NCBI GenBank assembly: GCA_050302475.1
Contig: JBNLBF010000019.1
Span: 1 to 60,428 of the forward strand
DNA: 60,428 nucleotides
Direction: 5' to 3'
From: NORP23 sp050302475
Lineage (GTDB): Bacteria; Pseudomonadota; Alphaproteobacteria; Rhodobacterales; Rhodobacteraceae
The position numbers and the translations under genes were made by a program. Positions 33,464-43,774 of the stretch are shown here, piece by piece. The notes under the pieces are model-generated. The model saw only the letters and a list, made by a program, of their open reading frames with translations. It was not told the DNA's origin and ran no database searches. Within the stretch, counting starts at the first letter, position 1. Each line of letters starts with the position of its first letter.

Positions 33464-34296
33464 TTTGCAAGCACCCTTGAAAGGGTGCAAAACTGTTCTA
33501 CAGACAGGTTTTCTGCACGCGCAGTGGGATCAATGTCGGCCTGCCTTATCAAGTCTTCAACGTTCTTCCCAAACGGTTTTAACGCGGCGCGCAACATTTT
33601 GCGCCGTTGATTGAAGGCCGTTGCGACGGTGCGTTCCAGCTGTTTCAGATCTGCATCGAAAAGCGGGGCTTCCCGACGTTCAAGATGCACCACAGCGGAC
33701 TCCACTTTAGGGGGCGGGGTGAAAGCGCTCGCGGGAAGCAACATCCTGATTTTTGCCTCCGTCCGCCATTGCGCCAGAACCGACAGGCGGCCATAGGCCT
33801 TACGGCCCGGGGCGGCGGTGATCCGTTCGGCGACCTCCTTTTGGAACATCAGCGTCAGGCTCTGCCATTGCGGCGGCCAGTCCGGCGTGGTCAGCCAGCG
33901 GACCAGCAGTTCCGTCCCGATATTATACGGAAGGTTGGCGACGATCTTGACGGGTTGATCGGTCAGGTCGCGCGGGTTCATTTCCAGTGCGTCGCCTTCG
34001 ATAATTTCCAACCGCCCGTCAGCCTCGGCCGCAATCTCCTGTAAGGCTGGCAGGCAGCGCGGATCGCGTTCGATCACAAACAATTTCCGCGCCCCTTCGA
34101 GCAGCAGCGCCCGCGTCAGACCGCCCGGTCCGGGACCAATTTCGATGATGTCATGGGTGCTTAGATCACCAGCCATACGGGCGATCTTCGCGGTAAGGTT
34201 CAGATCTAAAAGGAAATTTTGACCAAGGGCCTTTCGGGCCTGAAGGCCGTGCGTTGAAATGACCTCACGAAGCGGCGGTAGGTCATGGAGGCTCAT
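33457..34296 (-). CDS. rsmA: 16S rRNA dimethyladenosine transferase RsmA
   Basis: A 279-residue enzyme that dimethylates two adenines near the 3' end of 16S rRNA. The start ALGQNFLLDLNLTAKI, SAM motif I IIEIGPGPGGLTRALL and catalytic NLPYNI (about 124-129) are all present. The start is set by the ATGA overlap with pdxA; the frame continues to 34326 but that part lies inside pdxA. The gene order surA-pdxA-rsmA after lptD is a known conserved block. Confidence 0.98.
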   Translation of the reverse strand: MSLHDLPPLREVISTHGLQARKALGQNFLLDLNLTAKIARMAGDLSTHDIIEIGPGPGGLTRALLLEGARKLFVIERDPRCLPALQEIAAEADGRLEIIEGDALEMNPRDLTDQPVKIVANLPYNIGTELLVRWLTTPDWPPQWQSLTLMFQKEVAERITAAPGRKAYGRLSVLAQWRTEAKIRMLLPASAFTPPPKVESAVVHLERREAPLFDADLKQLERTVATAFNQRRKMLRAALKPFGKNVEDLIRQADIDPTARAENLSVEQFCTLSRVLANY

Positions 34297-35270
34297 CTGA
34301 GCCCCCGGTTTCCGGAAATTTCCCACGCCAGCCTGATGGCGGATATCAACGAGTCAGCCCGCGCGACGCCAGTTCCGGCGATATCATAGGCGGTACCGTG
34401 ATCTGGTGAGGTTCTGACTATCGGCAGGCCAAGTGTGACATTCACACCGGCATCAAACGCCAGCGTTTTGATCGGGATCAGGGCCTGATCGTGATACATA
34501 CATATTGCCACGTCATAGTCCGCGCGCGCCGAGGGTGTGAACATCGTATCCGCCGACGAAGGGCCGGTCAGCCGATACCCCTTTTCGCGGAGCGAAGTCA
34601 TGACAGGCTGGATGATCTCAATCTCCTCCCGTCCCATCCGACCATTTTCCCCGGCATGAGGGTTGAGGCCTGCGACGGCGATCCGGGGATCAGCGATACC
34701 AAAATCCGTCTGAAGGGCGCTATGTACCGACTGAATAGTACGCGACAGATGATCGGCAGTGATCAGGGCAGGGACCTCGCGCAGGGCGACATGAATGGTC
34801 AGCGGCACCACGCGTAGCTCTGGCGCGGCCAGTAGCATAATGGGGTCTTCCACCCCGGTCAGATGTGCCAGATATTCCGTGTGCCCCGGAAAGGGGAAAC
34901 TGGTGCCGCTTTGCAAGGCGTCTTTGTTGATCGGATTGGTCACGAGGCCTGCGGCCTGACCGGATTGGCACAGGTGAACCGCTTCTGCGATATTGTCAGC
35001 GATACGCTGAGCATTCCGGGGATCCGGGGCACCTGGGCGCACAGGGGCGGGAAACGGTCGGTGCAGGATATTCAGTTGGCCTGCGCTTAGGTCCGACAGG
35101 TCCGGGATAATGTGAATGCCTTCGCCTCCCACTTCGCTGGCGAAAACGCCCGCATCGCCGATCAGCACAAGCGGCATTTCATTACCCAAAGACCGGAGGG
35201 CCTTAACCGCAATTTCCGTGCCGATCCCGGCAGGATCGCCCTGTGTGATCACCAGAGGGTTTGCTGTCAT
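34293..35270 (-). CDS. pdxA: 4-hydroxythreonine-4-phosphate dehydrogenase
   Basis: A 325-residue enzyme of pyridoxal 5'-phosphate synthesis. The start PLVITQGDPAGIGTEIAVKAL, the FPGHTEYLAHLTG block (about 125-137, metal-binding His) and GLNPHAGENGRMG plus CMYHDQALIPIKTL near 195 and 255 are diagnostic. The ORF overlaps both surA and rsmA by four bases. Confidence 0.98.
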   Translation of the reverse strand: MTANPLVITQGDPAGIGTEIAVKALRSLGNEMPLVLIGDAGVFASEVGGEGIHIIPDLSDLSAGQLNILHRPFPAPVRPGAPDPRNAQRIADNIAEAVHLCQSGQAAGLVTNPINKDALQSGTSFPFPGHTEYLAHLTGVEDPIMLLAAPELRVVPLTIHVALREVPALITADHLSRTIQSVHSALQTDFGIADPRIAVAGLNPHAGENGRMGREEIEIIQPVMTSLREKGYRLTGPSSADTMFTPSARADYDVAICMYHDQALIPIKTLAFDAGVNVTLGLPIVRTSPDHGTAYDIAGTGVARADSLISAIRLAWEISGNRGLR

Positions 35271-36475
35271 CTCTCTTCGATGATCGCGGCGCGGCGTAGT
35301 TCCAGCAGATAGCCGTTGGCCAGTGCATCCAGCTTTTGACCCAGCACGCTGCCGCGGACCTGATTAAGAATGGGCTGTTCCAGTTCGGTCGTCCGTTCGC
35401 ACAGCTGTATCAGACGAACACGGTCACCCATCGCGGCGATCTCGCTGCCACCGACATTCAGGCGCGCCAAGGCCAGCGCGATATCTGTGGGCACGCTGTC
35501 TTTGGGAACAGGACCGAACAGACCGGATTCCCCGCCATATTCTGCCAGCGTGTTCCGGTTTTCGGCACATTGGTCCATACCCGGCTGCATCGCCTGCGCG
35601 GCGGCAATCGCATTGGGTGTGCCACTAAAATCAACAACCGCGTATTTTACGGATTGCTGTGCACGAAGTGGGCTCGTAATCACGCGACTGGACACGATTT
35701 TGATCAGCAGAACTCCTGCCGACACACGAATGGGCGCTGACACCTGACCAACACGCAACCCGGCAATGGCACTGGCAAAATTGGCTGGCATGGCATCGGG
35801 CTGGACCCAACCAATGGCCCCCCCGTTTGCCGCCGTTGGAGAGCGTGAGAAATTCTGTACTGCTGTGGCAAAATCTGCGCCGGCATTCAGATCGCGGGAC
35901 AGGCGTTCGGCAAACGCGATCGTTGCCTGCTCGCCACGTTCTGCAAACGGTAGCGCAATTTCTGCCAGCAGAACGGTATATTGAGTCTGTGCCGCAGCGG
36001 CATCAATGGCGTAATCGACATCCCGTCCAACCGGGGCGGCGATTTCCCGGAACCGGGCCTGAACGATTTGTCGCCAGAGCAACTGAATCGCGTAATATTC
36101 TTCGAAAGCATCACGGGAAACACCAGCGGCGCGGGCCTGTGCCCACAAACGGTCACCCGTTGTTCCGCCGTTTTCGGCCGCTGTTTCGATGGCGCGTTCA
36201 ACTGATCCATCGCGCAGCTGAGCGCCAGTCAGTCGTGCGGCTTCGATCTTGAGGCGGTCTTCTATCAACTGATTGACAGCAAATTCGCGAATATCACCAC
36301 CGCGAAATCCAAGGACTCGCAACAGCCGGATACGCTGATCGATATCGTAGTGGCTGATAATCGAGTCATTTACCGCGTAAGCTGCAGAGTATGGATTTTG
36401 GGCCTGTGCCGCTGTTCCAAGTGACAGGAATCCCGCCAGAACCAACGTCGCAACCCAAATGATTAGCCTACCCAT
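35267..36475 (-). CDS. surA: SurA-like periplasmic peptidyl-prolyl isomerase/chaperone
   Basis: A 402-residue protein with a Sec signal peptide (LVLAGFLSLGTAAQAQ, cleavage near 26). The SurA N-terminal domain (AYAVNDSIISHYDIDQRIRLLRVLG) comes first, followed by one parvulin-type domain near 170-280 (EIALPFAERGEQA...GGAIGWVQPDAMPANFASAIAGLRVGQVSAPIRVSAGVLLIKI). A C-terminal helix follows. It guides outer membrane proteins such as LptD, whose gene is directly upstream. Alphaproteobacterial SurA often has one parvulin domain, as here. Confidence 0.92.
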   Translation of the reverse strand: MGRLIIWVATLVLAGFLSLGTAAQAQNPYSAAYAVNDSIISHYDIDQRIRLLRVLGFRGGDIREFAVNQLIEDRLKIEAARLTGAQLRDGSVERAIETAAENGGTTGDRLWAQARAAGVSRDAFEEYYAIQLLWRQIVQARFREIAAPVGRDVDYAIDAAAAQTQYTVLLAEIALPFAERGEQATIAFAERLSRDLNAGADFATAVQNFSRSPTAANGGAIGWVQPDAMPANFASAIAGLRVGQVSAPIRVSAGVLLIKIVSSRVITSPLRAQQSVKYAVVDFSGTPNAIAAAQAMQPGMDQCAENRNTLAEYGGESGLFGPVPKDSVPTDIALALARLNVGGSEIAAMGDRVRLIQLCERTTELEQPILNQVRGSVLGQKLDALANGYLLELRRAAIIEER

Positions 36476-36498
36476 AAAACACTACCCCAAGTTTTTCC

Positions 36499-38613
36499 TC
36501 AGTATGAACAGCGTGCAGCTGGCCACTTATTTTCGGAATACCCTCCGAATCCTGCAAGTTGTATTACCAGATCGATATCCGTTGTGGCAGGGACAATATT
36601 AGACTGTGTGAAGCGACGTGTCACGGTCAATCCAACCTCGATACATTCATTGCCATAAGTGAGTCCCGCGCCTGCTTCGATATTCTGGTTGGAGATCATG
36701 TCGCGTGTCCAATCGAAGTCCAGCTGCCAGTTGTCAGCAAAACGGTAGGACCCCCCAAGACGCGCTTCACCACGATAAACCGGAGACCCCGCAAGTGGAT
36801 CAGGTGCCAGATACACAAATGTTCCGTTCAGGTCCCAGCTGTCTCTGTACCAGTTAAATTCAATGTCGGTCCGCTTCGACACCAGGTTTTCGTCAAACAG
36901 GAACCGCCCGATGAGAGAGAAATCGTCCGGCAGATCCAGATATACCGCCCCGAGGATATCTTGCGAAAACTGTGTCGTGGGATTGCTGCGCAACACGACG
37001 CCACCGGCGACACCAACGGACCAATTGTCAAAATCATGAATCGTATACGATGCCCCGAGATTTGCCCGCCATTCCAGTTCCGTCGCGTCGCGTCCGGGAT
37101 ACCGGTTGAAGTAGAACAGGTTGGTTTCGTCAAACTCGACCAGCAGGCTGTCTTCGTTCGGGACCGCGTCATTAAATCCGGGACTGCCGGTATAGATAAG
37201 CTGAACAACGGGTTCAAAAACATGACGGGCATCCGAGGTGGTCATGGCGAGCGGCCATCGCAAATCTGCCCCGACGGTGGGATGCAAATTGAAGAGGACG
37301 CGATCCGGGAACATGGGATTGTTCCAAACGCGATAGGCATCGACATCCACGCGGGCGAATGTGTTGGCGCGGATACCGTAAGGCAGCGCGAAGGGAACAT
37401 CCCAATCCAGCGTCCCGCCTAGTCTGACCATATCTTGCCCGACCTCGCGGCTGAGTCCTAACAGATTGAATTCATATCCGAATTTTCCGCCAAGCAAAGG
37501 TTCGTTGCGATAGCCGCGATACGTCAGTTCGGGGAATACCAGCGGGATGGTGCTGTCTGGTTCGTCGTCCCTGAGAGAGGTAAGAACCGCTGCGGTCAGC
37601 GATGCATAGCTGCGATTTCGGTAGCGGCTTATGGTAAGCTCGCTGACCAGACGGTCCGTATCATCATACCCGTATTGACGTAGAAAACCGTCATCCGTGA
37701 CACCGGTCGCGTTGAAATCCAGCCGGTACTCGTTTGGCAATTCAAAACTGCCGGCAACGGATACAAATCCGCGTTCCAATGCGCCAGCGTCTTCGCGAAC
37801 GGATACGCCTGCAAAGACATCAACCCAGCCATGGCGGAAACGATGGCGGTATTCCCCGTCCAGCAATTGTGCGCCGTCAATGGTAAGGGTTGGTGTTATC
37901 GTCGCATCAGCATGTGGACCTAAAACGATATAGTAGGGCAGCTTCAAACCGTTCCCAAAATCGTTTGAGGACAGGAATGTCGGAATAAGAAAGCCCGACG
38001 CGCGGCGAACATCCGGAGAGGGGATGCGCAGATACGGGAAATAAAACACCGGAAAACCCATGAGTTCCAGCGTGGCATTCTGGAAATATATCCGCTGTTT
38101 CACTTCATCATGAAGAACCTGTCGGGCACGGAGTTGCCAAACCGGGGTCGGGCGTTCGGCGCACACCTGACAGGAGCTGGCAACAACATTGTTCAGCGAA
38201 TTGAACCGTCCCGCTGTGCGTCGCGCCTCAGCCGAGGACAATTGCAGTTGGTCAGCCAACAATAGACGGGCACCACGGATCAGGCCGTCCTTCATATCAT
38301 CCGATATCGTTGCAAATTCAGCCGAGAATTTGACCCCGGCAGGATCAGTGATGATGATCGGCCCCTCGGCCTCGATCTGTCCGGAACTGGAATTGTACGT
38401 GATCCTGGATGCCTGCAGCACAGTGCCATTGAAAAACACCTGAACATTCCCGGAAGCCGTCAGCAATCCGGTCGATTGATTGAGCCAGATGGAATCGGCA
38501 ATCAAACTGACCGGCGGGTTCGATTGTGCCAAGGCTGGTGTCCCGGACATCACCGACAGTACGAACAGGATGAGCAGACGGAATCCAGTCAGCTTTTGCC
38601 AAAGACTAGCCAT
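36499..38613 (-). CDS. lptD: LPS-assembly outer membrane protein LptD
   Basis: A 704-residue protein with a signal peptide (LLILFVLSVMSGTPALAQS). An N-terminal OstA/LptA-like domain (about 35-130: LIADSIWLNQSTGLLTASGNVQVFFNG) precedes a long beta-barrel region of alternating aromatic strands. LptD inserts lipopolysaccharide into the outer leaflet. Cysteines at SSCQVC and at the C-terminus (ARCSY) may form the family's disulfides. One base separates it from lptG on the same strand. Confidence 0.96.
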   Translation of the reverse strand: MASLWQKLTGFRLLILFVLSVMSGTPALAQSNPPVSLIADSIWLNQSTGLLTASGNVQVFFNGTVLQASRITYNSSSGQIEAEGPIIITDPAGVKFSAEFATISDDMKDGLIRGARLLLADQLQLSSAEARRTAGRFNSLNNVVASSCQVCAERPTPVWQLRARQVLHDEVKQRIYFQNATLELMGFPVFYFPYLRIPSPDVRRASGFLIPTFLSSNDFGNGLKLPYYIVLGPHADATITPTLTIDGAQLLDGEYRHRFRHGWVDVFAGVSVREDAGALERGFVSVAGSFELPNEYRLDFNATGVTDDGFLRQYGYDDTDRLVSELTISRYRNRSYASLTAAVLTSLRDDEPDSTIPLVFPELTYRGYRNEPLLGGKFGYEFNLLGLSREVGQDMVRLGGTLDWDVPFALPYGIRANTFARVDVDAYRVWNNPMFPDRVLFNLHPTVGADLRWPLAMTTSDARHVFEPVVQLIYTGSPGFNDAVPNEDSLLVEFDETNLFYFNRYPGRDATELEWRANLGASYTIHDFDNWSVGVAGGVVLRSNPTTQFSQDILGAVYLDLPDDFSLIGRFLFDENLVSKRTDIEFNWYRDSWDLNGTFVYLAPDPLAGSPVYRGEARLGGSYRFADNWQLDFDWTRDMISNQNIEAGAGLTYGNECIEVGLTVTRRFTQSNIVPATTDIDLVIQLAGFGGYSENKWPAARCSY

Positions 38614-39714
38614 CTATCCATCCTCCATATGAAGGATCAATCCAATGGTCAGCAACATCGCGGCAATTGACGGTGTCCACACCGCCAAGGGAATGGAGAC
38701 CTCTTGCGCCTGACCAAGCGATTCCGCGATATTCTTGATGGTGAACAGCAGGAAACCCGACAATACCGCAAGCAGCGACATGACTCCCGTATGGCTGAAG
38801 CGCGCAGGCTGTAGCGCGAAGACTGCGCCGACAAGGGCCATCGCAACAAGGAATAGTGGGCTGGCAATCCGGGATTGTAGGTGGAGGCGATGACGGATCG
38901 CCGTGAATCCGGACCGTTCCAGCTGTTGGATAAAATCTGAAATGCGCCAGACCGAGATTTCCTGCGGGGAAATGAAACTGTTCAGGATTTCGTCGCTGGT
39001 CAATTCCGTCGGAATGAAGAGAACCGGGAACACGGAAACGTCGCTAACCTGATCGAGGTTCTTTTCCAATTTGCGCCATTGAACCGCGTTCGTCAGCCGC
39101 CATTCGCCATTCAGCAGTTCAGCATGATCCGCCATTATGCGCCGGGTGAGGATGCCATCCCAGGTGAATTCATGAAAATGGACGTCCGACAAAATACGAC
39201 CATCCCCGGTTGAAGACCGGGCGTGAATCACAAATTGCAGATTCTCATTTGCCTGACGCAGCCACAAACCATCGTCAGATACGGACAGCTGTTGCGAACT
39301 GCGACCGGAAAAACTGCCGCGAATGTCTTCATACCGTCTTTTGGTTGCGGCAAGGATCGGATCCAGAAGGGTCACAATAAATATGCCCAGAACCAATGTT
39401 GTCACGAGGGGCGCAATGATGACCTTCAGTGCGGGAACGCCTGTAGCCCGAATGACCACCATTTCACTGGACCGCGATAGTCCCAAGAAGGTGAACAGGC
39501 TCGCCAGAAGACAGACCAGCGGAAAAGTTGTCCACATGACTTCGGGGATCGAGGTGAGGATCAACCAGATCGACTCTTTGATTGTCGCGTCTTTGTTGGA
39601 CAGGAACCGCAATTGCTCCGTGGCGTTCAACAGAAAGATCAGAATGGTTATGCCAATCTGGACCCGGACCAGTGACATGAGATAGCGGCGGATGATGTAG
39701 ATGGCGAGCTTCAT
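38614..39714 (-). CDS. lptG: LPS export permease LptG
   Basis: A 366-residue YjgP/YjgQ-family protein with six membrane helices: three near the N-terminus and three after about 265, around a periplasmic beta-jellyroll. The opening YIIRRYLMSLVRVQIGITILIFLL and LSRSSEMVVIRATGVPALKVI near 80-100 are typical. With LptF and LptB it extracts LPS from the inner membrane. Its position just before lptD distinguishes it from LptF. It overlaps lptF by four bases. Confidence 0.95.
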   Translation of the reverse strand: MKLAIYIIRRYLMSLVRVQIGITILIFLLNATEQLRFLSNKDATIKESIWLILTSIPEVMWTTFPLVCLLASLFTFLGLSRSSEMVVIRATGVPALKVIIAPLVTTLVLGIFIVTLLDPILAATKRRYEDIRGSFSGRSSQQLSVSDDGLWLRQANENLQFVIHARSSTGDGRILSDVHFHEFTWDGILTRRIMADHAELLNGEWRLTNAVQWRKLEKNLDQVSDVSVFPVLFIPTELTSDEILNSFISPQEISVWRISDFIQQLERSGFTAIRHRLHLQSRIASPLFLVAMALVGAVFALQPARFSHTGVMSLLAVLSGFLLFTIKNIAESLGQAQEVSIPLAVWTPSIAAMLLTIGLILHMEDG

Positions 39715-40838
39715 AGGGCATCGGCCTCAACACGGGTAATTCTTCCGCCCCGATAGGTTCTGTAGGTTAAAAGGATCGCCGAGAGAATGAAGACGAGGAT
39801 CGCCGGGACATAGGATAATAAGTAGGTTGATGGTTTTTCTGCGATCCAGCTTTTGGACATCAGGGAAACGGTGACGACCACAGCGCCCAACAGAACGATA
39901 AAGGTGATGCGATACCCAAAGCCCGTTCTGCGATAGCGAGCGGATAAAATGATGGAGACCGCCAGCAAAGGAAGCGCGAGTCCAAGGAATGGCAGCGAAA
40001 TCTTGTTGTGCCCTTCGGCAAAATACACGCCGAAACTTCTATCCCCGCCATTTGCGATGATGTCATCCGGATGCAACAACTCGCCAACCCGATACTCAAG
40101 CGGAGTCCGGTTTCTGCTAAGCGGCCGATTTACAAATTCTGTCAGGTCAAACACGAGCTGTTCAAAATCGATGATCGCCAGCGTGTTATCCTCGACCGAG
40201 AAACGCTGCATAACCCCATTGGACATAACAAGACGAAGTTCCTGATCGTCCTGCAGCATGAGCGCCTGATCAGCTGAGTAGGTCACCGGGTTTAGCGGAT
40301 CCCTGTCATCATTCAGAAACAAGCCCAGCATTTCGCCAACCCGACTCGATTCCCGCACAAATATTGTGATGCCCTTGGAAGGATGAATAAATTGCCGATC
40401 CTTAATCAACGTGGCCGCGGCATCCTGACGAAGTTGCGCAATCTGATTGCCAAGCCGGGTTATCGACAAGGGTTGCAGATAGATGATCACGATGAACATT
40501 GCCGCCAGAACCAGTGTTCCGAATATCGCAATTGGGCGCGCAATCTGGAGCGGGGATAATCCAGCGGACATCACCACGACCATCTCGGATTCCGAAAACA
40601 TTCTATTGATGGTGAAAATGGTTGCGGCAAAGGCTGCAATTGGCAGAACGATAACCAGCACATTCGGCAAAATAAGCAACGAAAACTCGACGAATATGAA
40701 CCCTGAGCGGCCGTTGTCGATGATAATCTCGATCAAAGGCAAAGTCTGGGCAAGCCACAGAATCCCGGCGAGCGCCAGGGCAAAAAAGCCAAATGGCCCC
40801 AGCAATTGCATCAGAAGGTATCTGTCCAGTTGATTCAC
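39711..40838 (-). CDS. lptF: LPS export permease LptF
   Basis: A 375-residue YjgP/YjgQ-family protein with the same six-helix plus jellyroll plan as LptG. The N-terminus LDRYLLMQLLGPFGFFALALAGILWLAQTL and SESEMVVVMSAGLSPLQIARPI are characteristic. The first gene of the lptF-lptG-lptD-surA-pdxA-rsmA run. It is divergent from pepA with a 129-base gap. Confidence 0.95.
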   Translation of the reverse strand: MNQLDRYLLMQLLGPFGFFALALAGILWLAQTLPLIEIIIDNGRSGFIFVEFSLLILPNVLVIVLPIAAFAATIFTINRMFSESEMVVVMSAGLSPLQIARPIAIFGTLVLAAMFIVIIYLQPLSITRLGNQIAQLRQDAAATLIKDRQFIHPSKGITIFVRESSRVGEMLGLFLNDDRDPLNPVTYSADQALMLQDDQELRLVMSNGVMQRFSVEDNTLAIIDFEQLVFDLTEFVNRPLSRNRTPLEYRVGELLHPDDIIANGGDRSFGVYFAEGHNKISLPFLGLALPLLAVSIILSARYRRTGFGYRITFIVLLGAVVVTVSLMSKSWIAEKPSTYLLSYVPAILVFILSAILLTYRTYRGGRITRVEADAL

Positions 40839-40967
40839 GTATCGATTCTACTTTGTGCCCGCGTTGGTTTTATCCGTTTTTGCGAGGGGGCGTCACCCTA
40901 AACTGGTCAAATGCCGGTGTGCGGGATACCAATATCGGAAATGAATCGCCTAACCGGAGAGCCGACC

Positions 40968-42428
40968 ATGACCACACCCATAAAAATTACCGCCACTGAC
41001 ACGGATCTCGACAGAATCGAGACGATGGAGGGGCGGGTGTGTTTCTTTGTCACGCCCGAAGGGAAACTGGATCAGCTTGCCCGGCGCGTGAACAAAAAAA
41101 CACGTGGGGCCGTCGCACGGTTTGTCGATAGTCCGGCCTTTGCGGATATGAAAAACGGGTCCAGCAAAGTGTTCGCCTTTCCGGCCGATATGAAGGCGGA
41201 TGAAGCCGTTCTGGTAAAACTGCCCAAACGGCCAGATGATTCCGACGCACGCAAAGCAGGCGCGGCCTGTAGCGGCGCCAAAGGAGAGGTTCATATTCTG
41301 GCAGGTAATGTGAAAGGTGCGGAAGAGATTGCGCTTGGGTTTGCGCTGAAAAGCTATCAGTTCGCGGCGCATAAATCTGACAGCAAAACCGAGGATGTTA
41401 CCGCGACTCTCATGGTCAATGACGTTAGTGAAATTGCGGACAAGCTCGCGGCGGCGGTTGCCGTTGCTGAAGGTGTGTTCTTCACCCGGGATCTGGTCAA
41501 CGAACCCTCCAACATCCTGACGACCACTGAATTTGCCAAACGCCTTAAAGATATGGAAAGCCTCGGCATTGAGGTGGAGGTGCTGGAGGAAAAAGAGCTC
41601 GAAAAACTGGGAATGCGCACGCTGTTGGCCGTCGGGCAGGGGTCAACCAGCCCATCCAAGGTGGTTGTGATGAAATGGAATGGCGGCGGGAAAGAAGCCC
41701 CGTTCGCACTGGTTGGAAAAGGGGTCGTGTTCGATTCCGGCGGGATTTCCATCAAACCTTCTGCCGGGATGGAAGACATGACCATGGATATGGGCGGCGC
41801 AGGCGTCGTGTCCGGCGTGATGCGCGCCATCGCGTTGCGCAAAGCCAAAGCGAACGTTATTGGAGTTGTCGGGTTGGTTGAAAACATGCCCGACGGCAAT
41901 TCGATGCGTCCGGGGGACGTGGTCAAATCCATGCGCGGTGTCACGATCGAGATCAACAATACCGATGCCGAAGGGCGGTTGGTCCTTGCGGATATCCTTT
42001 GGTACACGCAGGAGACTTTTAAACCCACGGGCATGATCAACCTCGCCACGTTGACCGGGGCGATGATTATCGCGTTGGGGCACGAGATGGCTGGAACCTT
42101 TTCCAATGATGATCAGCTGTGTAACGCCTTCCTGAAAGCCGCTGGTGCCGAAGGGGAGGGTGCGTGGCGGATGCCCATGTCGGCGGATTATGACGCACTG
42201 TTGAAATCGCGCACTGCGGATATCCGGAACTCACCGGGGCGCCCTGCCGGGTCGATCACGGCAGCGCAGTTCCTGCAAAGGTTCGTGACCGATGAAACGC
42301 CCTGGATTCACCTCGACATTGCGGGGGTGGCCTTTATGGCCAAGGACACCACCTTATCGCCCCGTGGCGCCACAGGTTGGGGTGTCAGGGCGATCAATCG
42401 TCTGATTGCGAATAATTACGAATCCTGA
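40968..42428 (+). CDS. pepA: Leucyl aminopeptidase (M17)
   Basis: A 486-residue dizinc aminopeptidase removing N-terminal residues. The metal and active-site blocks are VGKGVVFDSGGISIKPS and NTDAEGRLVLADIL, the M17 signature. The N-terminal macro-like domain is more divergent. The ATG at 40968 has GGAGA seven bases before it; an in-frame start at 40911 is less likely. The stop overlaps holC (TGATG), as in the conserved pepA-holC pair. Confidence 0.97.
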   Translation: MTTPIKITATDTDLDRIETMEGRVCFFVTPEGKLDQLARRVNKKTRGAVARFVDSPAFADMKNGSSKVFAFPADMKADEAVLVKLPKRPDDSDARKAGAACSGAKGEVHILAGNVKGAEEIALGFALKSYQFAAHKSDSKTEDVTATLMVNDVSEIADKLAAAVAVAEGVFFTRDLVNEPSNILTTTEFAKRLKDMESLGIEVEVLEEKELEKLGMRTLLAVGQGSTSPSKVVVMKWNGGGKEAPFALVGKGVVFDSGGISIKPSAGMEDMTMDMGGAGVVSGVMRAIALRKAKANVIGVVGLVENMPDGNSMRPGDVVKSMRGVTIEINNTDAEGRLVLADILWYTQETFKPTGMINLATLTGAMIIALGHEMAGTFSNDDQLCNAFLKAAGAEGEGAWRMPMSADYDALLKSRTADIRNSPGRPAGSITAAQFLQRFVTDETPWIHLDIAGVAFMAKDTTLSPRGATGWGVRAINRLIANNYES

Positions 42429-42889
42429 TGCCCGAAGTCCTGTTCTACCACCTGACACAAACGCCGCTGGAAAAAACCCTGCCGGATCTGTTGGAGAAAT
42501 CGCTCCAACGGGGGTGGCGGGTGGCGGTGCAGTCGGGCTCCAAAGAGCGGTTGGAATTTCTGGATAATGTGCTGTGGTCCTATCGCGACGATGCGTTTTT
42601 GCCCCATGGCGTTGCGGGGGCGGAGGATGCCGCATTGCAACCGATTTACCTGACCTGCGAAGCAGAAGCACCGAACGCTGCGGAGGTTCTGATGCTGGTG
42701 GATGGCGCGGGGCTTGATGTAGACCGGGTTGCGGATTTCGACCGTGTGTGCCTGCTGTTTGACGGCAATGACAACACGGCGACCGAGGCCGCCCGAGTTG
42801 ATTGGAAAGCCGTTACGACCGCCAGCCTGACGGCCAAATACTGGGCGCAGGAAGGCGGTCGCTGGGTTCAGAAAGCCGAATCCGGTTAA
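42428..42889 (+). CDS. holC: DNA polymerase III chi subunit
   Basis: A 153-residue protein with the HolC pattern: VLFYHLTQTPLEKTLPDLLEKSLQRGWRVAVQSG at the start and HGVAGAEDAALQPIYLT near 59-75. It links the clamp loader to SSB at the replication fork. It starts on the last base of the pepA stop codon. The end overlaps the convergent universal stress gene by four bases. Confidence 0.95.
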   Translation: MPEVLFYHLTQTPLEKTLPDLLEKSLQRGWRVAVQSGSKERLEFLDNVLWSYRDDAFLPHGVAGAEDAALQPIYLTCEAEAPNAAEVLMLVDGAGLDVDRVADFDRVCLLFDGNDNTATEAARVDWKAVTTASLTAKYWAQEGGRWVQKAESG

Positions 42890-43710
42890 TGTGACAGCAG
42901 CACCGGCACCGGTGTTTTGCTGACAATGGTGTTGGTCACACCGCCAAACAGGTCCTCGGCCATTTTGGCGTGTTCATAGGCACCCATCACCAGGATCCCG
43001 GCCTTTTCCTCCTCAATGACGTCAAGGATGATTTGCGGGATCGAGTCCCGCCCCTTGGCTTTCAGCACGGGATGGGCCGGAATTTCGTGACGGTCCAGAT
43101 GATCCATGATCGGTTTCAGCTTGCGCTCGAAATCATCCGCGTGGCCGATGGTCAGGACGGCAACTTCGGTTTTGCTTTCCAGAATCATCATCGCATCCGA
43201 CATCGCCCGCGCCGCGGCGCGGCGACCGTCCCAGGCGAGGACCGCGCGTTCGTTGAGCGCCTCGGTCCGATAGCCTGCCGGGACGACCAGAACCGGACGA
43301 CCGGAATTGCGGGCGACGACGTCGGGATGAACCTCCATATGCTGGTAGTCGCTGTCTTTTTCCGGATTTCCCATGACAACGAGGTCATAGGTCCGTGCGA
43401 CCTCCATCAGCTTGGCATCCGCTTCGCCGAACACATCCATGTAATGGACATTGTCAGCCGGCAGATCGACTGTCGCGGTTTCAAAGTTCTTGCGAACTTC
43501 ACCACGATGCTCGCGGTCTGCATCTTCCAGTTGCTGCATGGCAACCTGCGGGAAATGGCCGCCATATGAATATAGGATATTGGGCAGACCATGGGTCAGG
43601 ACGCCGGTCAGATGGGCGTCGTATTTCTTTGCCATCAGAATGGCGACATTCAGCGCGCATTCCGCTGACGGGGTGCCGTTATAGGCAACAAGAATGTTTT
43701 TAATCGACAT
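42886..43710 (-). CDS. Universal stress protein with two Usp domains
   Basis: A 274-residue protein. The first Usp-like domain starts at IKNILVAYNGTPSAECALNVAILMAKKYDAHLTGV and the second covers about 150-274, with AVLAWDGRRAAARAMSDAM and the nucleotide-type loop ILVMGAYEHAKMAEDLFGGVTNTIVSKTPVPVLL. ATP binding is plausible for the second domain. The ATG at 43710 has GGAGGG four bases before it; the longer frame to 43875 is not supported. Confidence 0.92.
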   Translation of the reverse strand: MSIKNILVAYNGTPSAECALNVAILMAKKYDAHLTGVLTHGLPNILYSYGGHFPQVAMQQLEDADREHRGEVRKNFETATVDLPADNVHYMDVFGEADAKLMEVARTYDLVVMGNPEKDSDYQHMEVHPDVVARNSGRPVLVVPAGYRTEALNERAVLAWDGRRAAARAMSDAMMILESKTEVAVLTIGHADDFERKLKPIMDHLDRHEIPAHPVLKAKGRDSIPQIILDVIEEEKAGILVMGAYEHAKMAEDLFGGVTNTIVSKTPVPVLLSH

Positions 43711-43774
43711 GATACCCTCCGTTGATCGTTGGGAAAATGTTAGTCCGGGGAAGAGACCCGCGCTTTGATCTGGA